From Magnetococcales bacterium (GTDB lineage: Bacteria > Pseudomonadota > Magnetococcia > Magnetococcales > UBA8363): a stretch of 35,875 nucleotides of DNA. The stretch lies in NCBI GenBank assembly GCA_015660855.1, contig JACSDG010000025.1, positions 1 to 35,875 on the forward strand, read 5' to 3'. The position numbers and the translations under genes are program-made. The notes beneath the pieces are model-generated. The model was not told the origin of the DNA, did not search any database, and was given only the letters and a program-made list of their open reading frames with translations. Shown here piece by piece: positions 25,060 to 33,893 of this stretch; the stretch's first letter is position 1; every line of letters starts with the position of its first letter.

Positions 25060-27878
25060 GCACCGCCGAACTGCTTTTGAACTGGGTAGACGTGGCCCGA
25101 AGGCTCTGGATGGTATCTCATGGCACCGATGCCGAGAGCGATCGCCTCTCTCCCCCGAAAGGGGTTGTCTTTGCCCAAACCTTTTGGGACCGCCTGCTGG
25201 TGGGTGTCGCACCCAATACGGAATTGAAAGATGTCTGGGGCTGGCTGTCCCGACTCTTCGGACCGCGATGGATCCACCATGCCGACGATGGCAACGCTAT
25301 TCTCCTGGAGGCTCAGGGGGAAAGCCTGAACCGTCTCCCCGTGGAGGTTGAGGAACTTGATGCCGATGAAGTCGGAGAGTGGCGGAAAGTTCCTTTTCAT
25401 CCCCGCTTCACGCCATTAAGAACCGCTCGTTTCTCGCGCGAGCAAGAACCACCCCCTGCGGATTTGCTGCCGGACCATCCGCCGATTCTGGCTTTCCATT
25501 CCTTCAAAGGGGGGGTGGGTCGCACCCTGTGCGCCTTGGCCACCACCCTGGCCTATACCGCGCATCACAAGAAAGTTCTGCTGGTGGATGCCGATTTCGA
25601 GGCTCCCGGCATCAGTTTTCTTTTCGAGAAGAGAATGCCCGACCCCGATTTCGCCATGGCCGACCTTCTGACCATGATCCACGCCGACCCGGATCCCAAA
25701 GGCGACAACGCCCTGGCCAGTGCCAAAAAAGGAATTGCCGGACAGCGGTTGGGGGACGTTTACATCCTCCCCTGTTTCAGACACCTGCAAGACAGCGTCT
25801 CTCTTGAAATCCGCCCGGAGCATCTGGTGGCCAGCACAGTCCATCCCCCCTTCTTCCTGAGCGACATTCTTTCCCGTCTCGGTAAGGAACTCGGAGTGGA
25901 CGTGGTGATCGTCGATTTGCGGGCGGGACTGTCGGACTTGTCGTCCCCCATAATCCTTGATCCCAGAATCAAGCGCATTTTGGTGGCCAACGCCTCGGGA
26001 CAGTCCATTCGCGGCACCCAGTTTTTGATTCAGGAAATCGGCAAAGTATTAAAAAACAATCAATGGCCTGTCGGCAATCTCCCTGCCCTGATCCTCAATC
26101 AACTGCCAGGCACCATGATGCCAAAGAAAGGCGAATCCGGGGGAGATGAACGATTCAACGCCATTCTGGAAAGCATCAACAAGACCCTGGAGCAGGCATT
26201 TCCGCAACAGTCCGAATTGACAAAGGATGACGGCACCACGACCACAACCGAACAACCGCTGATTCTGACCAGTGCTGAGGAAGGCATCGCCAAGGCTTAC
26301 CTGTCGTACAACGAACCCTTGGCCGCGCTTTCTGATGAATGGGAAGACGCCATGGAGACCATTCGTGACTCTCTTATTCCTAATAAGCTTTGGGAATCCC
26401 TTCAGCTTTGGTTGCCCATAAAATCGGAACCTGTTTCGTCGGTAGCCACCAGCACCGACGAAACATTGGATGAAAGACGGCAGCGTCTTTGTGCTTTTGC
26501 CGATAAACTGGTAACAGCCGAAGGGACATCCGAAGGGGCCACCAAGGATATGGACTTTCTCCCGATTCTTCCCCTCACAAATTTGGCCAATGATCACACC
26601 TCAAAGCTTCCCATTGTCGTTTCCATTGGTGCCAAGGGAGCAGGCAAGACTTATTCCTATCTTAACATTGCCCGAAGTGGACGCTGGAATGCGTTTGTCA
26701 AGAAAATCAGCGACGATCGTTGCGAAATTTCCGCGTTCATTCTTCCGGTTCTTTGGAGTAAGAACGCCGACCAGCAGGAGATGCAGTCCACTCAAGAATC
26801 GTGCCGAAAACACGCAAACTTTCAGAAACACCTGAAACTGGAACTGTATCGAGAATTGTCCGGGTTTACCAGCGATGACCTTTATGAATGGAGAGATTTC
26901 TGGGCCAACGCCATTGCCAAGTCTCTTATTGATCCCGAGGATTCTTGCCAACCCTATGAATCTCTCATCAAGCACTTGCAGGGTGGCACTCGGCAAATCA
27001 TAGCCGTTTTCGATGGCCTCGAAGAAGCTTTTCCACAGTTTGCAAAGGATTCCAGGCAGCAAACGGCTCTGCGCGCATTGCTCCAGGAACTGCCAAACTG
27101 GCTGCGCACCCTGCCCGGCATGCCCCTTGGCCTGATCATCTTCGTCAGACAAGACATGGTATTGCACGCCATTCCACAAAATCGAACGCAATTTACCGAT
27201 AAGTTCAAAAGCTACGCCCTGCGTTGGACATGGCAAGAGGCCCTGGAGTTGGCTGCCTGGGTGAGTGACAAATCGACAGCAACCAAAAACCTTTGGGATC
27301 AGAAATTTGCCAAACTGTCGGAGGCGGACCGCTCAACATGTTTGAAACCTCTCTGGGGATACAAACTTGGTGGAGATGAAAGCAATGAGGCCGTTTCCAA
27401 TAATTGGGTTCTTTCCGTCCTGTCCGATCTGCGGGGACGGATTCAGGGACGGGATGTTGTTCGTTTCCTGAGCTTGGCTGCCAAGGAGTCTGTGCGCAAT
27501 ACCAAGTCAACTGATCGCCTCCTTGCTCCGGCAGCTATGCGAGCAGCCATTCAACAGTGCAGCCAGAAAAAGGTCGAAGAAATCGGCGAAGAGAATGCTC
27601 CTCTCAAGGAGGTGTTCGACAAGATAAAGGACCGCACTTCCGCGAAATCTCAAGGTGCATTGCTTTCCCCATGTACGTATGATGATCTCGGATCTCTTGG
27701 TCTAAAAAGAGAACAGGTTGAACTTCTTGAGGAGAATGGTATCATCTTTTTGGATCCAGGCGAGCAGAAGTACCACTTCCCGGAAATCTTTCGCCATGGG
27801 CTTAATGTCGAGCGTGCCGCCGGGGCACGACCAAAAGTCGTTTCCCTTCTTCGTCAGGCACGTAACCAGGGGCGATGA
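25056..27878 (+). CDS. Large dual P-loop ATPase: MinD/ParA-like KGGVGRT domain plus second STAND/AAA-like domain
   Basis: The 940-residue protein has an N-terminal region of about 140 residues of unknown fold. A MinD/ParA-like domain follows, with SFKGGVGRT (K151; the P-loop Lys is replaced by Arg), VLLVDADFEAPG and VDVVIVDLRAGLSDLSS. A linker leads to a second P-loop, GAKGAGKT (residues 525-532), with a Walker B-like AVFDGLEEAF (D653) and a sensor-like LGLIIFVRQD. The last 200 residues look helical and end in a winged-helix-like YHFPEIFRHGL. The architecture resembles large signalling or defence ATPases, but I do not recognise a named system. The ATG at 25056 has AGGA about 8 bases upstream. 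It overlaps the HEPN-like gene and nif3 by ATGA at each end. Confidence 0.82.
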   Translation: MSTAELLLNWVDVARRLWMVSHGTDAESDRLSPPKGVVFAQTFWDRLLVGVAPNTELKDVWGWLSRLFGPRWIHHADDGNAILLEAQGESLNRLPVEVEELDADEVGEWRKVPFHPRFTPLRTARFSREQEPPPADLLPDHPPILAFHSFKGGVGRTLCALATTLAYTAHHKKVLLVDADFEAPGISFLFEKRMPDPDFAMADLLTMIHADPDPKGDNALASAKKGIAGQRLGDVYILPCFRHLQDSVSLEIRPEHLVASTVHPPFFLSDILSRLGKELGVDVVIVDLRAGLSDLSSPIILDPRIKRILVANASGQSIRGTQFLIQEIGKVLKNNQWPVGNLPALILNQLPGTMMPKKGESGGDERFNAILESINKTLEQAFPQQSELTKDDGTTTTTEQPLILTSAEEGIAKAYLSYNEPLAALSDEWEDAMETIRDSLIPNKLWESLQLWLPIKSEPVSSVATSTDETLDERRQRLCAFADKLVTAEGTSEGATKDMDFLPILPLTNLANDHTSKLPIVVSIGAKGAGKTYSYLNIARSGRWNAFVKKISDDRCEISAFILPVLWSKNADQQEMQSTQESCRKHANFQKHLKLELYRELSGFTSDDLYEWRDFWANAIAKSLIDPEDSCQPYESLIKHLQGGTRQIIAVFDGLEEAFPQFAKDSRQQTALRALLQELPNWLRTLPGMPLGLIIFVRQDMVLHAIPQNRTQFTDKFKSYALRWTWQEALELAAWVSDKSTATKNLWDQKFAKLSEADRSTCLKPLWGYKLGGDESNEAVSNNWVLSVLSDLRGRIQGRDVVRFLSLAAKESVRNTKSTDRLLAPAAMRAAIQQCSQKKVEEIGEENAPLKEVFDKIKDRTSAKSQGALLSPCTYDDLGSLGLKREQVELLEENGIIFLDPGEQKYHFPEIFRHGLNVERAAGARPKVVSLLRQARNQGR

Positions 27879-28687
27879 TACCGGGTCTTGACACCTATGT
27901 TAAACTTGGGTTGGGAGATTTGGTTGTGGCCAAACTGGAAAAAATTGAAAACCATTGTGCGCAGATACTTCAGGTGGACCGATTTTCCGACTGTTGCCCC
28001 AATGGAGTACAGGTACGGGGATCGAGAAAAATCCAGCGTATCGTGACGGGGGTATCGGCTTGTGTGGAATTGTTTCAAGCGGCGGTGGACCAAAAAGCCG
28101 ATTTGGTATTGGTCCATCATGGATTGTTTTGGGACAAGGATTCCCGGATCATTCAGGGTCAACTGAAAAAACGCCTCCAGATACTCACGTCTGCCAATCT
28201 GACCCTCATGGCTTTTCACCTGCCGTTGGATGCCCACCCAAAATTCGGTAACAATACCCAGCTTTTGCAACGTTTGGGCATAGGCAAGAAAAAACCATTT
28301 GGCCAGTATCATCAGCAGACCATTTCATTCATGGGCCAACTGGACGAGGCCATGTCCATTGAACGGTTTGCCAAACGGACCATGAAAACGCTCCGCGCCC
28401 ATTCCCTGGTGGTTCTCCCCTTTGGTCCCAAAAAAATACGTCGAGTGGCCGTATGCAGCGGCGGTGCTCCGGAATTGATTCGCGAAGCCAAGGAAAAGGG
28501 GGCCGATTTGTTTTTAACGGGAGAAGCCAACGAACCGTTGTATTATTTTGCCCAGGAAGAAAAAATCCATTGCATCGCCGCCGGGCACCACTGCACCGAA
28601 ACTTTGGGAATCCGCGCCCTGGGTAAACATTTGGCCCGTTCTTTTGGTATCGAACACATTTTTTATGATTGTCGCAACCCAATGTAG
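27875..28687 (+). CDS. Nif3-like dinuclear metal centre protein (YbgI/NIF3 family)
   Basis: The 270-residue protein matches the Nif3/YbgI family, hexameric proteins with a two-metal site whose biological role is still unclear. Expected ligands are visible: VLVHHGLFW near residue 87, HLPLDAH in the middle, and the C-terminal AGHHCTE with His and Glu. GVQVRGS and LFLTGEAN are also family features. The first 15 residues may be extra, since the ATG overlaps the upstream ATPase stop. nif3 is a housekeeping gene, so the tight overlap suggests cotranscription with the upstream pair, but probably not a shared function. Confidence 0.9.
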   Translation: MIPGLDTYVKLGLGDLVVAKLEKIENHCAQILQVDRFSDCCPNGVQVRGSRKIQRIVTGVSACVELFQAAVDQKADLVLVHHGLFWDKDSRIIQGQLKKRLQILTSANLTLMAFHLPLDAHPKFGNNTQLLQRLGIGKKKPFGQYHQQTISFMGQLDEAMSIERFAKRTMKTLRAHSLVVLPFGPKKIRRVAVCSGGAPELIREAKEKGADLFLTGEANEPLYYFAQEEKIHCIAAGHHCTETLGIRALGKHLARSFGIEHIFYDCRNPM

Positions 28688-28689
28688 GG

Positions 28690-28836
28690 TCATATGTGCG
28701 TCAGGGTTTTCCATAATCTGAAAAAATAGACCACACCGGATAGCAAGAGTGCCAGCACAGCGATCCCCATCACCGTCGGCAGTGCCTGCAATAATCCACG
28801 CCGAATACGTTGCCGCATTTCTTTTGAAAGGTTCAA
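28690..28836 (-). CDS. 48-residue single-pass membrane protein
   Basis: A short ORF encodes a basic N-terminus (NLSKEMRQRIRRG) and one hydrophobic helix (PTVMGIAVLALLLSGVVYFF), followed by RLWKTL. The start is probably TTG at 28836, supported by GGAGG 7 bases upstream; extending it further upstream would read through repeat copy E. It converges with nif3, with 2 bases between stops. Function is unknown; a small inner-membrane protein with its N-terminus in the cytoplasm is likely. Confidence 0.6.
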   Translation of the reverse strand: MNLSKEMRQRIRRGLLQALPTVMGIAVLALLLSGVVYFFRLWKTLTHI

Positions 28837-28854
28837 AAGTTTGCCTCCAAAAAG

Positions 28855-29029
28855 AACATGACGCCCTGCGGGCACAAAGTCAAAACCAAAACCTTGGGTG
28901 CTCTCGCCCCCAAACCCCCACAAGCGATGAAGCTTTTTGTCCAAATTATCAAAAAAAGAACCTTGGGGCACTGCCCCAAACCCCGCCAGGGGGGATGATC
29001 CCCCCCTTAACCCCCACGAAAATTTTTGC
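28855..29029 (+). repeat. GC-rich nested-hairpin repeat, copy E (two units)
   Basis: Two forward units follow each other. The first begins AACATGACGCCCTGCGGGCA and has CCTTGGGTGCTCTCGCCCCC. The second has CCTTGGGGCACTGCCCCAAA, a shorter GGGGGGATGATCCCCCCC palindrome and AACCCCCACGAAAATTTTTG. The copy lies between the 48-residue membrane protein and the alr 3' end, where no other gene is seen. Confidence 0.88.
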
Positions 29030-29039
29030 TCAACCTTGT

Positions 29040-30119
29040 TCATGGCCGATCTTTTTTATATTTCCGTTTAACCCTCGTACCAAGATTACACAATATTTCA
29101 TAGTTGCTTTTTTCACTCCAACACGCCACATCCTCCGCAAAAATCTCTTCCCCACCACTGCGGCCAATAATGACCACACGATCCCCTACCGCCACATCCG
29201 GGATCGAAGTCACATCCACCGTAGTCATGTCCATGCTGACCCGACCTACAACAGGGGCGCGTTGCCCTTTGATCAAAAAAAATCCGCGATTGGACATCCT
29301 GGTACTCAATCCATCCGCATAACCAATGGCAACAACCGCAATGCGCATTTTACCATCGCTGCGAAAAGTGCGTGAATACCCTACCGATTCCCCCTCTTTA
29401 ATTTTTTTTACCTGTATGACACGACTGGTCAAACGAACAGCAGGAAACAAATCCTCATCCCGCTCAAGCAGTGGCGTCACCCCAAACAAAGCCAACCCCG
29501 GACGAACCATGGCACAATGGCTCTCGGGAAACACCAACGTCGCCGCACTGTTGGCAATGGATATCTCCTGACAACCAACCAAACGTTTAATCCGCTGCAA
29601 CTGCTGCGCCATTTCTTGGTTATCGCCATCATTGGCAGAACTGAAATGACTGAAAATACCCTTGATGCGAATGTTTTCCGCCCCACGCAATCGCTGAATA
29701 ATTTTTTTGCGTTGACTGTTGATCCCGATGCGATTCATACCGGTATCAATTTTAAGATAGATATTCAAAATGCCTTGTATTTTTAACAGTGTGGGAATGA
29801 TCGTCGGTTCAAAAACAACGGGGGTCAATCGATATTTTTGCACCGTTTTCAAAGCCGGCTGGCACAAACCTGACAAAATAATAATTTCAATCTTTGAATT
29901 TAAACGCCGCAGTTCCACACCTTCCTCAACACTGGCGACACACACACTTTCCAGTCCCGGAAGAACCTTGATAATCTCCCTGACCCCCAGACCATAGGCA
30001 TCGGCCTTTAATACCGGGGCCACACGAACGTTTTCTCCCGCCTTTTTTTGAATCGTATGATAGTTATGAACAATCGCGTCCAGATCGACCCGCAGACAGG
30101 TTTGCCGAAAATTTTTCAT
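29040..30119 (-). CDS. alr: Alanine racemase
   Basis: This PLP enzyme converts L- to D-alanine for peptidoglycan. The 359-residue protein has the cofactor Lys in VLKADAYGLG (K38), the GMNRIG segment of the barrel, AIGYADGLS with the second catalytic Tyr region, and GRVSMDMTTVDVT near the C-terminus. It is the last gene of the mnmG-to-alr operon and overlaps dnaB by ATGA. The same strand, the tight overlap and the following repeat copy E suggest that the operon ends here. Confidence 0.95.
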   Translation of the reverse strand: MKNFRQTCLRVDLDAIVHNYHTIQKKAGENVRVAPVLKADAYGLGVREIIKVLPGLESVCVASVEEGVELRRLNSKIEIIILSGLCQPALKTVQKYRLTPVVFEPTIIPTLLKIQGILNIYLKIDTGMNRIGINSQRKKIIQRLRGAENIRIKGIFSHFSSANDGDNQEMAQQLQRIKRLVGCQEISIANSAATLVFPESHCAMVRPGLALFGVTPLLERDEDLFPAVRLTSRVIQVKKIKEGESVGYSRTFRSDGKMRIAVVAIGYADGLSTRMSNRGFFLIKGQRAPVVGRVSMDMTTVDVTSIPDVAVGDRVVIIGRSGGEEIFAEDVACWSEKSNYEILCNLGTRVKRKYKKDRP

Positions 30120-31465
30120 AGGTTGAATTCTCTGTCTTCCAGATTGTCAAAACGGGTAAATTTATGGGTGAATTGCAATTTGACACTCCCAGTAGGACCG
30201 TTTCTGTGCTTGGCAATGATCACCTCCCCGATCCCCTGGAGATTGACATCATCCTTTTTATAGTATTCTTCGCGATGGATAAACATGACCACATCGGCAT
30301 CCTGTTCGATGGAACCCGATTCGCGCAGATCGGAAAGAATGGGCCGCTTGTCGGGACGCTCCTCAACCTTGCGTGACAGCTGGGATAAAGCCAAAACGGG
30401 AATATTGATCTCTTTGGCAATTCTTTTAAGTCCCTGGGAAATATTGGTAATTTCCTGGACCCGGTTTTCCATCCCCGCCTCCCCCTTCATCAATTGCAAA
30501 TAATCGACGACAATCAATTGAATATCACGCTCTTTTTTCAAACGCCGCGCACGGGCCAACAAAGTATGGATGGAAATGGCGGGGGTATCATCGATATAAA
30601 TACCCGCTTTGGAAAGACGATCGGCGGTATGGATCAATTTTTGATATTCATCATCCTTGAATTGCCCCAAACGCAAATTTTGGGCGTCGATACGACCCAG
30701 GGAGGAAAGCATCCTGGCAACAATCTGATCACGCGACATTTCCAGGGAAAAAATACCCACGGGACAATCGCTATTCATGGCGGCGTTGACGGCAATGTTG
30801 ATGGCCAGAGCGGTTTTACCCATGGAAGGACGTGCGGCAAGGATGAGCAAATCGGAGGGCTGCATACCTGTCAACATTTTATCCAAACGGACAAACCCGG
30901 TGGGAACCCCCGTAACCCCCTTTTTCTCCGACATCAGTTTATCCACTTTGGCCATGAAAGGCATCAGAATGGTCTTCATGGTGGCATAACTGGATTGACG
31001 AGATTTGAATTGATCGCCAACTCTGAGGATGCGTGCTTCGATTTCGTCGAGGAAGGGATCGATTTCCACTTTTTCGGTAAATATTTTTTCGTTGATGTCT
31101 TTCAACTCATCGGTCAAAAAACGCAAAATTCTTTTTTCTTTAAGAATCTTTATATAGGATCTGATGTTGTAAGACGAGGGAGCCGAGTCGAGGAGACCGA
31201 GGACGTAGAGTTGCAATTCTTTTTCCGCCTCGCCGGTCCGCCCCATTTTAGATACCAGGGTTACAGTATCGACAAAACTTTCTTTTTCTATGGCTTGAAA
31301 TATTTCTTTATAGAGTTGCTGATTGAGGGGGACAAAAAAATCGTCGGGAGTCAATTCCTCGGTGATGGTGTCAAAGTTGGAATTATCCAGCAAAAGGGAG
31401 CCAAGAATGGTCTTTTCCACGCTGACGGAGTAGAGCCTCTCCAGTCTGGTATCCTGCTCATCCAT
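30116..31465 (-). CDS. dnaB: Replicative DNA helicase DnaB
   Basis: DnaB is the hexameric helicase that unwinds DNA ahead of the replisome. The 449-residue protein has the N-terminal helical domain (EKTILGSLLLDNSNFD), a linker, and the RecA-like C-terminal domain with Walker A ARPSMGKTALA, SLEMSRDQI, LIVVDYLQLM and the late KHRNGPTGSVKLQF. Its length is normal. It begins 6 bases after parB and overlaps alr. The pairing dnaB-alr is common in proteobacteria, but linkage to parAB in one operon is less usual. Confidence 0.97.
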   Translation of the reverse strand: MDEQDTRLERLYSVSVEKTILGSLLLDNSNFDTITEELTPDDFFVPLNQQLYKEIFQAIEKESFVDTVTLVSKMGRTGEAEKELQLYVLGLLDSAPSSYNIRSYIKILKEKRILRFLTDELKDINEKIFTEKVEIDPFLDEIEARILRVGDQFKSRQSSYATMKTILMPFMAKVDKLMSEKKGVTGVPTGFVRLDKMLTGMQPSDLLILAARPSMGKTALAINIAVNAAMNSDCPVGIFSLEMSRDQIVARMLSSLGRIDAQNLRLGQFKDDEYQKLIHTADRLSKAGIYIDDTPAISIHTLLARARRLKKERDIQLIVVDYLQLMKGEAGMENRVQEITNISQGLKRIAKEINIPVLALSQLSRKVEERPDKRPILSDLRESGSIEQDADVVMFIHREEYYKKDDVNLQGIGEVIIAKHRNGPTGSVKLQFTHKFTRFDNLEDREFNL

Positions 31466-31471
31466 GGCAAA

Positions 31472-32464
31472 TTATCCGGAAAGGTTGTCTTGTTGAAAAA
31501 AATCAACAAGGCGTTGCAGGGTATCCTCATTTTCGCATTCAAAAACGATGCGTCTTTTACCTCCGATACGTTGAATGGCCACCGCAACGCCAAAACGTTG
31601 GCTGATACGGGTTTCCGCTGCCGCAAGGGTTGGGTCCGGTTGAACCCGAACGGATGCTGACGAGGATGGAGGATCTGGTAGTATCGTTGGTGTTTCATCC
31701 AAGGTTTCCAACGTTTCCGTCGGTATTTGCGTTGTTGTCTCTTCAATCCATGGTGTCGGCGGTGGTAGTGGATCGGGAGGATTCGGCAATGAAGGCTCGG
31801 GTTTGCTCACCATTTTTTCAATTTCGCGCACCGAAAGATTTTCCCGTACAATTTTTTCCACGATTTCTTCGAGAAAATTTTCATCATCGATCCGAGCCAG
31901 CAGGGCACGGGCATGACCGGTGCTGATGCGACCCAGTTCCAGATGCTGGAGAATGGCGGGGGGAAGTTTTAAAATGCGGATGGTGTTGCTCACCGCCATG
32001 CGACTTTTCCCCACCGAATCGCCGACCTGTTTGTGGGAGTAATGGTATTCGGTCACCAAACGTTCAAAAGCCCGCGCCTGTTCCACCGGATTGAGATCCT
32101 CGCGCTGAATGTTTTCCAACAAGGAAATTTCCAAGGTTTCGGCATCGTTTAATTTTTTTTCGATCACGGGAATTTCCTGCATCCCTGCAATCTGTGCCGC
32201 ACGCCAACGGCGTTCGCCCGCGATAATCTGATAGGAACCATCCTCCAGTTTTCGCACCAGGACCGGTTGCAACATCCCTTTTTCCTTCAGGGAATTGGCC
32301 AGTTCCGTCAATTTTTCCTGGTCAAAAACGCGCCGGGGTTGATCTTTGTTGGGGTTGATCCGGTCGATGGAAAGGGTGGAGACTTCCCGTATTCTGTCGC
32401 TCATCCCCTCCTCACCCAAAAGAGATCCCAAACCCCGACCCAATCGGCTTGATGGTGCAGTCAT
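31472..32464 (-). CDS. parB: Chromosome partitioning protein ParB
   Basis: ParB is a CTP-dependent clamp that binds parS sites and works with ParA to segregate origins. The 330-residue product has the N-terminal ParA-interacting RLGRGLGSLL, the CTP-binding AGERRWRAA, an LLENIQREDLNPVEQA segment, and the helix-turn-helix (SHKQVGDSVGKSRMAVSN). A proline-rich linker precedes the C-terminal dimerisation domain. The ATG at 32464 has AGGGG about 6 bases upstream and overlaps the parA stop. Confidence 0.96.
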   Translation of the reverse strand: MTAPSSRLGRGLGSLLGEEGMSDRIREVSTLSIDRINPNKDQPRRVFDQEKLTELANSLKEKGMLQPVLVRKLEDGSYQIIAGERRWRAAQIAGMQEIPVIEKKLNDAETLEISLLENIQREDLNPVEQARAFERLVTEYHYSHKQVGDSVGKSRMAVSNTIRILKLPPAILQHLELGRISTGHARALLARIDDENFLEEIVEKIVRENLSVREIEKMVSKPEPSLPNPPDPLPPPTPWIEETTTQIPTETLETLDETPTILPDPPSSSASVRVQPDPTLAAAETRISQRFGVAVAIQRIGGKRRIVFECENEDTLQRLVDFFQQDNLSG

Positions 32465-33231
32465 TGTATTCCCCTGTTCGCCCGGATCAAGTCGAGGGCG
32501 ATTTCCTGAAATTGTTTCGCAGCCTCCCCCCACGGGTTAAAACACACCCCGGGCTTTAGGTGACTCGGTGCAATGTTGACCTGGCTGTCATAATGGACAA
32601 TCCAGGTGGAAGCTGGTTGATCCAGCCGGTCTTTGAATTCTTGAATAAAATTTTGTTTCGCTTCAGAACCGTCGAACATGTTGAATATGATGCCGTCCAC
32701 GGTAATGGCCTTGGCAAAATTACGGTTGATTCTCAAGATGGTGTCGCGGGTTTGGACAAAACCTTCAATGGAGAAAAATTCGCATTGCAGCGGTACCACC
32801 ACCCCATCGCACGCCACCAAGGCATTGACCGTGAGCAAACCCAACGATGGTGGGCAATCCAGGATGATAAAATCATAATGGGATCTGTGGGGATCGATGG
32901 CCTTTTGCAAATGGCGTTCGCGATTTTCATAACCGACCAGTTCAATTTCCGCCCCCACCAAATCGGCGTCGGCCATGATAAAATGAAACAAGGGTGGATA
33001 AATTTCCATCACCACTGCGGCAAAATTTTTGGATCCCAACAACAAGTGGTAAACCGTTCCCAACCCCCGATCTTTGCGGACACCCAATGTCGTCGTCGCG
33101 TTGCCCTGGGGATCCATGTCCATCAGGAGCACTTTTTTCCCCGCAGCCGCCAAGCAAACCGCCATGTTGACCGCACATGTCGTCTTGCCCACACCCCCTT
33201 TGCGGTTGATCACGGCAAGAATTCTGGCCAA
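32461..33231 (-). CDS. parA: Chromosome partitioning ATPase ParA
   Basis: ParA (Soj) binds the nucleoid and moves ParB-parS complexes by ATP-driven dimer cycling. The 256-residue product has the deviant Walker A NRKGGVGKTTCAVNMA at the start, MDMDPQGNAT and the Walker B-like FIILDCPPSLG. The start appears to be TTG, with GGGAG about 7 bases upstream; no ATG lies at this end. It sits 13 bases after rsmG and overlaps parB by four bases, so the order rsmG-parA-parB matches the usual origin-proximal cluster. Confidence 0.95.
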   Translation of the reverse strand: MARILAVINRKGGVGKTTCAVNMAVCLAAAGKKVLLMDMDPQGNATTTLGVRKDRGLGTVYHLLLGSKNFAAVVMEIYPPLFHFIMADADLVGAEIELVGYENRERHLQKAIDPHRSHYDFIILDCPPSLGLLTVNALVACDGVVVPLQCEFFSIEGFVQTRDTILRINRNFAKAITVDGIIFNMFDGSEAKQNFIQEFKDRLDQPASTWIVHYDSQVNIAPSHLKPGVCFNPWGEAAKQFQEIALDLIRANRGIQ

Positions 33232-33244
33232 TCCCTTTCTCCCT

Positions 33245-33862
33245 TTATTTTTTTGTCAGTGCCACAATCCGGTTTCCCGTCGCAGTCTCCGCATAGACAA
33301 TTCTTGGAACCTCAAAAAAACTGGAAATTTTATCCTGGGAAAAATTTTGGATTTCCTGTTGATGGTTAAAACCCTTGAATGTCAGATAGGTTCCTCCAGG
33401 AGGCAGGAGCGACAAGGCTTCACGACCCCCATAAAGCAGATCACCAATACCACGGCTGACAACGGTATCAAACCGCCCCCCCCACTTCTCCCCGGCATGC
33501 TTTGCGGTACCATGAAACACTTTAACCTTTTCAAGCCCAAGCAATTGCACAACATGGTTGAGAAATCGAACTTTTTTTTTTCTTGATTCAATCAGACAGA
33601 TTTCATCCACACCGTCCGCCAGCAACGCCAAAACCATCCCCGGCAATCCCGCACCCGAACCCACGTCAGCCAGCTTTCCTCTGGTGATCCAATGATCCAG
33701 CAACAACACCCCATCCAAAAAATGGCGGTCAAAAAGTTCCTCCCGCGTACACGGGCCGATCAGATTATACGTTTTAGACCATTTCAACAATTCTTCGGCA
33801 TAAACATTCAATTGTTCCCGAATCCCCGGATCAAACCGGCTCAAGGGAAATTTTTCCGCCAC
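33245..33862 (-). CDS. rsmG: 16S rRNA (guanine-527-N7) methyltransferase
   Basis: RsmG (GidB) methylates G527 of 16S rRNA. The roughly 205-residue product has the SAM-binding DVGSGAGLPGMVLALL and ICLIESRKKKVRFLNHVV, plus TYNLIGPCTREELFDRHFLDG near the start. I chose the GTG at 33862 because GGGAG lies 7 bases upstream; an ATG at 33889 would add 9 residues and has no ribosome binding site. The length is then close to the 207 residues of E. coli RsmG. It follows mnmG closely on the same strand. Confidence 0.93.
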   Translation of the reverse strand: MAEKFPLSRFDPGIREQLNVYAEELLKWSKTYNLIGPCTREELFDRHFLDGVLLLDHWITRGKLADVGSGAGLPGMVLALLADGVDEICLIESRKKKVRFLNHVVQLLGLEKVKVFHGTAKHAGEKWGGRFDTVVSRGIGDLLYGGREALSLLPPGGTYLTFKGFNHQQEIQNFSQDKISSFFEVPRIVYAETATGNRIVALTKK

Positions 33863-33893
33863 AAAAGTTCTCCCTTCCCCACCATGCATTGGG

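Noticed and set aside
28837-29043. Extension of the 48-residue membrane protein to 117 residues
   Set aside because: The added N-terminus is a translation of repeat copy E and has no ribosome binding site; the TTG start has GGAGG at the right distance.
30494-31660. A 388-codon plus-strand ORF opposite dnaB and parB
   Set aside because: It is antisense to strongly recognised dnaB and parB, has low-complexity His/Gln/Gly-rich composition, and shows no family motif.
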